Of a stretch of DNA of 64,000 nucleotides, positions 57,747 to 64,000 are shown piece by piece. The notes below the pieces were generated by a model. The model had not been told where the DNA came from. It saw nothing but the letters and a program-made list of their open reading frames with translations, and did not search any database. The stretch is from positions 1-64,000 of the forward strand of contig JAEZXR010000130.1 of assembly GCA_023419605.1 (NCBI GenBank), written 5' to 3'. How positions within the stretch are numbered: position 1 is the stretch's first letter; each line of letters begins with the position of its first letter. This DNA comes from Bacillota bacterium (GTDB lineage: Bacteria; Bacillota; Clostridia; Acetivibrionales; JAEZXR01). Position numbers and translations under genes: made by a program.

Positions 57747-58727
57747 ATGGCAGAATTACGCTGGCATCCATTGACAAAAGATTGGGTTATGATTGCTTCC
57801 CACAGGCAGAACCGGCCACAAATGCCCAAAGACTGGTGTCCCTTCTGTCCGGGCTCAGGAAAGGTACCGGAACAGTATGATGTTTTTAAATATGATAACG
57901 ATTTCCCTGCGCTTTCTCAGAATCCGCCTGTACCGGATGATGTAGCGACGGAGATCTACAAAACAAAGGAAGCCTACGGAAAATGTGAAGTGATTTTATA
58001 TTCTCCGGAGCACACCATCACCTTACCGGAACTTTCTACCGATCATGTGAAAAAAGTGGTAGACCTTTGGGTGGAACGGTATAACGAGATCAAAAAAGAT
58101 GAAAACATCAAATATATATTTATCTTTGAAAACAGGGGAGAAGTTGTAGGCGTGACCATGCCGCACCCCCACGGACAGATCTACGGCTACTCCTTTGTTC
58201 CTAAAAAACTGCAGTTGGAGCTGGAATCCTGCAAAGAATACTTTGAAGAGAAAAAACGCTGTTTGATTTGTGACATGCTAAAGGACGAGGTGGCCTTCGG
58301 ACAAAGAATTATTTTTGAAAATGACGATTTTATCGTATTCCTGCCTTTCTTCTCCGAGTATCCGTATGGAATGTACATCGCCAGCAAAAACCACATGCAG
58401 AATCTGGCGCAGTTTACGGAATCCCAGAAATATAACCTTGCAAAGGCAGTCCGTGAAGCTACAGGTACCTTGGACTCACTTTTCGGGTATCACTTCCCCT
58501 ATATGATGTGCATGCACCAGGATCCTGTAAATAGCGGGGACCACAGTGAGTATTACCACTTCCACATCGAGTTCTTCCCACCGATGCGCTCGGCGGAAAA
58601 ACAGAAATTTAACGCTTCCAGTGAAACAGGAGCATGGGCGCATTGTAATCCTACGGCGCCGGAAGAAAAGGCAGAAGAACTGCGGCAGGCATATAAGCGT
58701 TTTATGGATAAAGACGGAAATAGATAA
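57747..58727 (+). CDS. galT: Galactose-1-phosphate uridylyltransferase, 326 aa
   Basis: Transfers UMP between UDP-glucose and galactose-1-phosphate in the Leloir pathway. Zinc site CPFCPGSG near residue 31, active site MPHPHGQIYGYSF (His-Pro-His, residues about 140-142), and second-half 'PYMMCMHQDPVNSGDHSEYY' with zinc/iron-site His residues. Length is that of the family. The start at 57747 is chosen by AGAGGAG upstream; a further ATG 36 bases earlier has no site. It heads the galT-galK-galE operon. Confidence 0.95.
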   Translation: MAELRWHPLTKDWVMIASHRQNRPQMPKDWCPFCPGSGKVPEQYDVFKYDNDFPALSQNPPVPDDVATEIYKTKEAYGKCEVILYSPEHTITLPELSTDHVKKVVDLWVERYNEIKKDENIKYIFIFENRGEVVGVTMPHPHGQIYGYSFVPKKLQLELESCKEYFEEKKRCLICDMLKDEVAFGQRIIFENDDFIVFLPFFSEYPYGMYIASKNHMQNLAQFTESQKYNLAKAVREATGTLDSLFGYHFPYMMCMHQDPVNSGDHSEYYHFHIEFFPPMRSAEKQKFNASSETGAWAHCNPTAPEEKAEELRQAYKRFMDKDGNR

Positions 58728-58748
58728 GATTTTAAGGAGGTTGAGTTT

Positions 58749-59933
58749 ATGGAAGTTATGGAGATTAAGAAGAGGTTCATTGAGATTTACGGAGGCAGTG
58801 AGGAGGACCTGCGGGTGTTCGTATCACCGGGGAGGGTGAACCTCATCGGGGAACATACGGATTATAATGGTGGATTTGTTTTTCCAGCGGCCCTCACCAT
58901 GAGAACCACCATTGTAGTGCGGCCAAGGGCGGACAGAGTCATAAACCTGGCTGCTACAGATCTGGACTGCAGGGTAAGTGCTTCCCTGGATGAACTGGAG
59001 AAATACAAAAGCCTGGAATGGGGGAACTACCAGCTGGGTGTTGCAGATGAACTGCAAAAGGCAGGATACACCCTCATTGGCTGTGACATGCTCTATGATG
59101 ATACGGTACCTCATGGCGGCGGGTTGTCCTCTTCTGCGGCTATCGAAGTAGCGACGGGACTGACACTGGCAACACTGGGAAATGAAGCCAAAGGCATCCA
59201 CAAGGAAATCGATATGGTGGAAATGGCCAAGATCGGCCAGAAGGCGGAAAATAACTTCGTAGGCGTTAACTGCGGTATCATGGACCAGTTCGCATCTGCC
59301 ATGGGCAAGGCAAATCATGCAATTTTCCTCGATTGCAAGGATTTGAGCTATAAACACGTGCCGCTGAATATAAAAGGACATAAGATTGTAATTGCAAATA
59401 CAAACAAAAAACGCAGCCTGGCTCATTCGAAATACAACGAAAGAAGGAGCGAGTGCGAAGCAGGTCTTGAAATACTTAAAACTGCCATTCCTGAGGCTAC
59501 CTGTCTGGGGGTTATCAGTTACGAGCAGTTTAAGCAGAATCAACACCTTATAAAGGACGAAGTGATCCGAAAGAGAGTAGAACATGTTATCTCCGAATGC
59601 GACAGGGTGCTGCGATCCATCGATGCCCTTACTGCAGATAATATCGTAGAATTTGGAAAGCTGATGATCGGGTCCCACAATTCGCTGAGGGACTTGTACG
59701 AAGTAACAGGAATCGAGCTTGACACTCTGGTGGAAGAAGCACTGAAGATTGAAGGGGTTCTGGGTTCCAGAATGACTGGGGCCGGTTTCGGCGGATGTAC
59801 GGTCAGCATTGTGCGGGAAGATGCAGTAGATAAATTTATTGAACAAGTGGGCGATAACTATTATAATAAGGTAGGATTGAAAGCTTCCTTCTATGTTTCG
59901 GAAGTCGGCGATGGAGGAAGGGAAATTAGGTAA
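58749..59933 (+). CDS. galK: Galactokinase, 394 aa
   Basis: GHMP kinase that phosphorylates galactose at C1. Signature 'SPGRVNLIGEHTDYNGGFVF' (residues about 25-45), ATP loop 'TVPHGGGLSSSAAIEVATGL', and C-terminal 'GSRMTGAGFGGCTVSIV' are canonical. Starts 21 bases after galT, with AAGGAGG. Operates on galactose freed by melA or imported. Confidence 0.96.
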   Translation: MEVMEIKKRFIEIYGGSEEDLRVFVSPGRVNLIGEHTDYNGGFVFPAALTMRTTIVVRPRADRVINLAATDLDCRVSASLDELEKYKSLEWGNYQLGVADELQKAGYTLIGCDMLYDDTVPHGGGLSSSAAIEVATGLTLATLGNEAKGIHKEIDMVEMAKIGQKAENNFVGVNCGIMDQFASAMGKANHAIFLDCKDLSYKHVPLNIKGHKIVIANTNKKRSLAHSKYNERRSECEAGLEILKTAIPEATCLGVISYEQFKQNQHLIKDEVIRKRVEHVISECDRVLRSIDALTADNIVEFGKLMIGSHNSLRDLYEVTGIELDTLVEEALKIEGVLGSRMTGAGFGGCTVSIVREDAVDKFIEQVGDNYYNKVGLKASFYVSEVGDGGREIR

Positions 59934-60022
59934 TTGAAAATTGAGAATTGAAAATGGAGAATTAGTTTTAGGGTTTATTACACAAACCATTTTTCAATTC
60001 TCAATTCTCCATTCTCAATTAA
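59931..60022. repeat. Inverted-repeat element between galK and galE
   Basis: AATTGAAAATTGAGAATTG-type sequence (59932-59963) is repeated in inverse at 59988-60020 (..CAATTCTCAATTCTCCATTC..), forming a roughly 90-base hairpin. Sequences of this kind recur as small extragenic repeats in Firmicutes. It overlaps the end of galK by 3 bases. Confidence 0.7.
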
Positions 60023-60042
60023 ATAGAAGCGGAGGTATTCAT

Positions 60043-61029
60043 ATGGCAATTTTAGTTACCGGAGGAGCCGGTTATATAGGCAGTCATACGGCTGTAGAGC
60101 TTTTGGATCAAAACGAAGAAGTGGTTATTGTCGATAACCTTCAGAAGGGACACAAAGGAGCTATCCTGGGCGGTAAATTTTACGAAGGGGACTTGCGGGA
60201 TGATGCATTTCTGGATAAGGTCTTCACGGAAAATGATATCGAAGCAGTCATACACTTTGCGGCCGATTCACTGGTGGGTGAAAGTGTCGTAGAGCCGTTG
60301 AAATACTATAACAATAACGTCGTATCCACCTTAAAGCTTCTTTCCAAAATGAAGGAGCATGGAGTGAATAAAATCGTATTTTCCTCTACGGCTGCGACCT
60401 ATGGTGAACCTGAAAGCATACCCATCTTGGAATCGGATAAAAACAATCCGACCAATCCCTACGGTGAAACGAAGCTGGCAGTGGAAAAGGCACTGAAATG
60501 GGCAGACAATGCTTATGGCATCAAATCCATCAGTCTGCGGTACTTTAACGCAGCCGGAGCTCATATCAGTGGAAAAATCGGAGAGGACCATACTCCGGAG
60601 AGCCACCTGATCCCGATTATTCTCCAGGTTGCACTGGGAAAAAGGGAAGCCATCAGCATCTTCGGAGACGACTATGAGACTCCGGATGGTTCCTGTATCC
60701 GTGACTACATCCATGTAACAGACCTGGCACAAGCGCATATTCTGGCTTTGAAGAAGCTGCGGAATGGTGGAGATAGTGCAGTTTACAATCTAGGGAACGG
60801 AAAGGGTTTTTCCGTTAAGGAAGTTATTGAAATAGCGAGAGAAGTAACAGGCGAGAAAATAAAAGCGGTTGTAGCGGATCGAAGGCCTGGAGATCCTGCC
60901 ATCCTCATTGCATCTTCCGACAAGATTCAGAAGGAACTTAATTGGCAGCCCCAATACAACGACCTGAGGACAATAATGGAAACCGCCTGGAACTGGCATA
61001 AGAACCATCCGAATGGTTTTGAAGATTAA
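60043..61029 (+). CDS. galE: UDP-glucose 4-epimerase, 328 aa
   Basis: Short-chain dehydrogenase-type epimerase closing the Leloir pathway. NAD loop VTGGAGYIGSH (residues about 5-15), SSTAATYG with catalytic Ser/Thr, 'NPYGETKLAVEKAL' with catalytic Tyr140, and 'DYIHVTDLAQAHILALKKLR'. The start at 60043 follows GGAGG; the longer frame would run through the repeat element. A strong terminator follows. Confidence 0.96.
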   Translation: MAILVTGGAGYIGSHTAVELLDQNEEVVIVDNLQKGHKGAILGGKFYEGDLRDDAFLDKVFTENDIEAVIHFAADSLVGESVVEPLKYYNNNVVSTLKLLSKMKEHGVNKIVFSSTAATYGEPESIPILESDKNNPTNPYGETKLAVEKALKWADNAYGIKSISLRYFNAAGAHISGKIGEDHTPESHLIPIILQVALGKREAISIFGDDYETPDGSCIRDYIHVTDLAQAHILALKKLRNGGDSAVYNLGNGKGFSVKEVIEIAREVTGEKIKAVVADRRPGDPAILIASSDKIQKELNWQPQYNDLRTIMETAWNWHKNHPNGFED

Positions 61030-61034
61030 ATATG

Positions 61035-61080
61035 AATGTAAAGCCCGCAGTACTTCTACCAGTACTGCGGGCTTTACATT
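61035..61080 (+). terminator. Intrinsic terminator after galE
   Basis: Perfect 20-bp arms at 61035-61054 and 61061-61080 with a 6-base loop; ends CTTTACATTT. Confidence 0.88.
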
Positions 61081-61209
61081 TAACGGAATTGTTGACTTTT
61101 GCAGCCTACTGAATTAGAATCTAATAAATGGAACAAAATATACGGATAGCATACGTAGAACCTGTAAAATTCAGGCCTAACGTGTGATAGCGATGAGTAA
61201 GGTGAAATT

Positions 61210-61929
61210 ATGCATATAAATAAAAACAGCCCGATACCGGTGTATTATCAGTTAAAGAATATAATACTGCAAAAAATAGAAAATGGAGAATTTACAGCAG
61301 AGAATCCCATCCATTCGGAAAGAGAACTTAGCGAAACGCTGGGCATCAGCCGGATGACCGTGCGTCAAGCTTTAAACCAGTTGGTTTCGGAAGGTGTCCT
61401 TTACAGAGAAAAGGGGAAGGGAACCTTTGTCTCCAAGAGTAGAATTCAGCAGCGTAATATATCCAGTTTTTCAGATACCGTTAGAAGCAAGGGCATGGTG
61501 CCTTCCACTAAAATTCTGAATTTCGCCAAAACCGGGGTCAATGCGGAGGTTGCCGCAAGCTTGGGAATAGAAGCCGGTGAGTTGGTCTACAATATAAAAA
61601 GGCTGAGGTTGGCCGATGCGGCGCCTATTGCCATCGAGGAAGTATTTCTTCCCGAAAAATATTGCCATGGCTTGGATCAATATGATCTAACGGAGTCACT
61701 GTACAGCATCATGAAAAAGGAATATTCCTATTCCATTCATTACGTAGATAACATGATCGAGGCAGTAAAGCCTTCAAAGGAGGATCGAGTGCTTCTTGAT
61801 ATCGGTACGTCGGTGCCGGTGCTTGGAGTTACCGGCGTTGTTTATACCTCCAGTGATATGAAGCTGTGGTATGAAAAGTCCTTGTATCGTTCAGATATGT
61901 ATCTTTATAATGTACGAATTTTTGTATAA
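61210..61929 (+). CDS. GntR-family regulator with UTRA domain, 239 aa
   Basis: Winged helix of GntR/HutC type (residues 1-75: 'IPVYYQLKNIILQKIENGEF', 'HSERELSETLGISRMTVRQA', 'GVLYREKGKGTFVSKSRIQQ') and UTRA effector domain (about 90-235). Members such as NagR/YvoA respond to amino-sugar phosphates. The gene is 108 bases before a SIS-domain isomerase gene, and a palindrome lies in the gap, so it probably controls that enzyme. Confidence 0.9.
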   Translation: MHINKNSPIPVYYQLKNIILQKIENGEFTAENPIHSERELSETLGISRMTVRQALNQLVSEGVLYREKGKGTFVSKSRIQQRNISSFSDTVRSKGMVPSTKILNFAKTGVNAEVAASLGIEAGELVYNIKRLRLADAAPIAIEEVFLPEKYCHGLDQYDLTESLYSIMKKEYSYSIHYVDNMIEAVKPSKEDRVLLDIGTSVPVLGVTGVVYTSSDMKLWYEKSLYRSDMYLYNVRIFV

Positions 61930-61984
61930 GTAGGAAAAACCTATTGATTCACATAAGATAAAGTGATAATATAAGAATATAACT

Positions 61985-62010
61985 GGTATATACAACTATA
62001 CATATATACC
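61985..62010 (+). promoter_or_regulatory. Candidate GntR operator before the SIS gene
   Basis: Inverted repeat GGTATATA (61985-61992) and TATATACC (62003-62010), 10 bases apart, 30 bases upstream of the start codon. The GGTATA half-site resembles NagR/DasR-type operators. Confidence 0.5.
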
Positions 62011-62037
62011 TTAATTCGAATAGGTGAGGGATGTACA

Positions 62038-63075
62038 ATGACTTTAATGTGGAAAGAAATTCATGAGCAGCCTGAGGTGCTCAGAACCTGTCTTGAAAAA
62101 AATAAAAGCACGATTGCGGAAATCGTAAGGCTTTTGGATGCAAAGGGGATCGGGTCCGTATACATCGCTGCAAGAGGCACCTCTGACCATGCGGGCATTT
62201 ATGCAAAATACATTATCGAGCTGGTAAAAGGAGTGCCTGTTGCAATGGCTGCACCATCCATACTAACCATGTACCAAAAAAGTTTGAATTTGAAAAATAC
62301 CCTGGTGATCGGGATATCCCAGTCAGGGAAAGCTGCAGATGTGCTGGAAGTTGTAAAGGAGGGAAACCGTCAGGGGGCCCTGACTGTCAGTGTGACTAAC
62401 TTCCCTGATTCACCCATGGCGCAAGAAGCAAATTTCCATTTGTGCTGTGAAGCCGGACTGGAGAAGAGTGTGGCCGCTACAAAAACCTTTACTTCTCAGT
62501 TGATGCTGCTGGCCAATCTGGCTGCGGAGTGGGCGAAAGATGAGAAGATGAAGGAAGACTTGAATAAAGTTCCTCAGCTGGTGGAAGAAACCTTGAAACT
62601 GGGAGATGAAATTGCTGAGAAAGTACAAAGGTACAGGTTCATGAATGAATGCTTCATGCTGGCAAGAGGCGTTAATTATGCCATCGCCATGGAAGCCGCA
62701 TTAAAGACCCAGGAGACCGGCTACATCCGCGCAAAAGCCTATGCTGTTTCCGATTTCCATCATGGTCCCTTTGCGATGATCGAAAAAGATATGCCTGTGT
62801 TTGTATATGCACCTGAAGGGCCTTCCCTGCGTGATATGCTGGAAATACTCAACAAACTGAAGGAGAGGGATGCTGAAATCGTTGTCATATCCAACAACCA
62901 GGAGGTATTGGATATGGGTGTGACTTCCTTCCGTATACCGGATACGGATAACGATGTCATTTCTCCGTTCCTGAATGTAGTCGTCGCGCAGATGTTTGCC
63001 TGCCAGTTATCGCTGGCCAGGGGGCTGAATCCTGATAGTCCCAGAGGATTGAATAAGGTTACTATTACCCGATAA
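62038..63075 (+). CDS. SIS-domain aldose-ketose isomerase/deglycase (GlmS C-terminal/FrlB-like), 345 aa
   Basis: Two SIS domains as in the sugar-isomerase half of GlmS: 'IGSVYIAARGTSDHAGIYAK', 'NTLVIGISQSGKAADVLEVV', 'EKSVAATKTFTSQLMLLANL', 'YAVSDFHHGPFAMIEKDMPV', with final 'NPDSPRGLNKVTITR'. The glutaminase domain is absent, so the enzyme would deaminate or isomerise an amino-sugar phosphate or fructosamine phosphate. It follows a GntR/UTRA regulator. Ribosome binding site GGTGAGGG. The exact substrate is not predictable. Confidence 0.88.
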   Translation: MTLMWKEIHEQPEVLRTCLEKNKSTIAEIVRLLDAKGIGSVYIAARGTSDHAGIYAKYIIELVKGVPVAMAAPSILTMYQKSLNLKNTLVIGISQSGKAADVLEVVKEGNRQGALTVSVTNFPDSPMAQEANFHLCCEAGLEKSVAATKTFTSQLMLLANLAAEWAKDEKMKEDLNKVPQLVEETLKLGDEIAEKVQRYRFMNECFMLARGVNYAIAMEAALKTQETGYIRAKAYAVSDFHHGPFAMIEKDMPVFVYAPEGPSLRDMLEILNKLKERDAEIVVISNNQEVLDMGVTSFRIPDTDNDVISPFLNVVVAQMFACQLSLARGLNPDSPRGLNKVTITR

Positions 63076-63079
63076 TAGG

Positions 63080-63114
63080 AAAGCGCCGATGGGTTAATCA
63101 ATCGGCGCTTTTTA
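63080..63114. terminator. Bidirectional terminator between SIS and acyl-CoA synthetase genes
   Basis: AAAGCGCCGAT (63080-63090) with ATCGGCGCTTT (63101-63111), flanked by A/T runs. Confidence 0.85.
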
Positions 63115-63129
63115 CATGTATTAGAAGAT

Positions 63130-64000
63130 CTATTGGTCATTCTCCCGAATCTCCACCCTGCGGATCTTTCCACTGATGGTCTTTGGCAGCTCCGTAACAA
63201 ATTCGATGATTCTCGGATATTTGTAAGGGGCAGTTACCCGTTTTACATGCTCCTGCAATTCAACCACCAGTTGCTGGCTGCCGTCATATCCCTTGGCTAA
63301 TATCACTGTTGCTTTTACGATCTGCCCTCTGTCGGGGTCAGGAACCGCAGTGATGGCACACTCAAGGACTGCAGGATGTTCCAGCAGAGCGCTTTCCACT
63401 TCAAAAGGCCCAATTCTATAGCCGGAGCTTTTGATGACGTCATCAGCCCTGCCTACAAACCACAGATACCCGTCTTCATCCCTCCATGCCATGTCGCCGG
63501 TATAATAAATGCCATCATGCCAAACCTTCTTTGTCAGTTCCGCATCCCTGTAATACCCGTCAAACATGCCAAAGGGTTTGCGGCGACCGGTGCGAACCAC
63601 GATTTGCCCCTCTTCGCCGACTTCAACGGAATTTCCATTTTCATCGACCAGATCAATGTCATAGCCGGGGGAAGGCTTGCCCATAGATCCTGGCTTGGGT
63701 TCCATCCAGGGGAAGGTGCCTGCGGTAACGGTCAACTCCGTCTGACCGTAACCCTCCATCAGTTTTAAGCCTGTAGCTTTAAGAAACTGGTGGTATACCT
63801 CGGGATTGAGGGGCTCGCCGGCGATAGAGCAGTGCCGGAGTTTACTCAGATCATACTTTGTCAGGTCTTCCTTGATAAAGAATCTATAAATGGTCGGAGG
63901 AGCACAAAAACTTGTCACGCCATGCTTGATGATAACCTCCAGCATCTCCCTGGGTACGAATTTATCATAGTCGTATACGAAAACGGCACATCCGCAGAGC
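63130..64000 (-). CDS. AMP-forming acyl-CoA synthetase, C-terminal part (continues beyond window)
   Basis: Adenylate-forming enzyme of the acetyl-/medium-chain acyl-CoA synthetase group. Visible motifs: 'RHCSIAGEPLNPEVYHQFLK', 'LKLMEGYGQTELTVTAGTFP' (A5-type motif), 'DGIYYTGDMAWRDEDGYLWF' (A7), 'GRADDVIKSSGYRIGPFEVE' (A8 hinge), and 'ELPKTISGKIRRVEIRE' with the catalytic Lys (A10). The frame is open to the right edge (reads ..CAVFVYDYDKFVPREMLE), so the N-terminus is outside. It would activate acetate or a fatty acid with ATP and CoA. Confidence 0.9.
   Translation of the reverse strand, partial: LCGCAVFVYDYDKFVPREMLEVIIKHGVTSFCAPPTIYRFFIKEDLTKYDLSKLRHCSIAGEPLNPEVYHQFLKATGLKLMEGYGQTELTVTAGTFPWMEPKPGSMGKPSPGYDIDLVDENGNSVEVGEEGQIVVRTGRRKPFGMFDGYYRDAELTKKVWHDGIYYTGDMAWRDEDGYLWFVGRADDVIKSSGYRIGPFEVESALLEHPAVLECAITAVPDPDRGQIVKATVILAKGYDGSQQLVVELQEHVKRVTAPYKYPRIIEFVTELPKTISGKIRRVEIRENDQ

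Noticed and set aside
58824..59990. 388-codon minus-strand frame opposite galK
   Set aside because: galK motifs on the plus strand are complete; the antisense frame has no family features or ribosome binding site.

Overview
The window reads as chromosome of a moderately AT-rich, spore-forming anaerobe of the class Clostridia. The evidence is a CotF-type spore coat gene, GGAGG-type ribosome binding sites, an oxygen-sensitive style gene content (NapH-like 4Fe-4S protein, LUD protein) and family signatures throughout that resemble Lachnospiraceae/Ruminiclostridium-type genomes. I cannot name the species. No rRNA, tRNA or CRISPR array was seen.

Layout. 1-6.7 kb: end of an AlkD-like DNA glycosylase, small spore/membrane genes, two regulators/acetyltransferases and an Ada-AlkA fusion overlapping ogt (alkylation repair). 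7-12 kb: a TetR-controlled efflux operon (MFS, double-FtsX permease, ATPase) with codon use unlike its neighbours. 12-25 kb: mostly single genes (nitroreductase, an unknown Cys-rich protein, VanW lipoprotein, secreted agmatine-deiminase-like protein, L,D-transpeptidase, Nudix, LUD, MASE3 histidine kinase, MerR regulator + creatininase, CsoR-type operator + NapH-like protein). 25.5-29.4 kb: a LacI regulator facing a mannan-oligosaccharide pair, cellobiose 2-epimerase-like and GH130 mannosylglucose phosphorylase-like, which together would turn mannobiose into mannose-1-phosphate and glucose. 29.4-33.6 kb: a heterodimeric ABC multidrug exporter (BmrCD/LmrCD type) behind a 30-codon leader peptide and a long attenuator-like leader. 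33.7-36.9 kb: NudC, RarD, MFS.

36.9-41.4 kb, minus strand: a ykkC-class riboswitch with promoter and intrinsic terminator precedes a GNAT acetyltransferase, an ABC-2 ATPase, two ABC-2 permeases and a methyltransferase. This is an unusual gene set for this riboswitch class. 41.8-48.8 kb: beta-carbonic anhydrase, GNAT, a membrane protein, a SIR2-like protein, EngB, a secreted coiled-coil protein and an OmpR/HK two-component pair.

48.8-63 kb: a galactose region. Three paralogous AraC regulators are each divergent from a target: aldo-keto reductase, melA (GH4), and galT-galK-galE. The first AraC gene is split precisely by a 2.0 kb element (50112-52113) with TGT-type ends, tandem end repeats and a 5-bp GCGGG duplication. 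It looks like a non-autonomous Tn7-family transposon carrying a secreted protein, a small membrane protein and a decayed ASCH gene, and removing it restores the AraC reading frame. A 250-bp strongly folded element lies just after the melA -10 box. The window ends with a GntR regulator, a SIS-domain sugar isomerase, and an acyl-CoA synthetase running off the edge.
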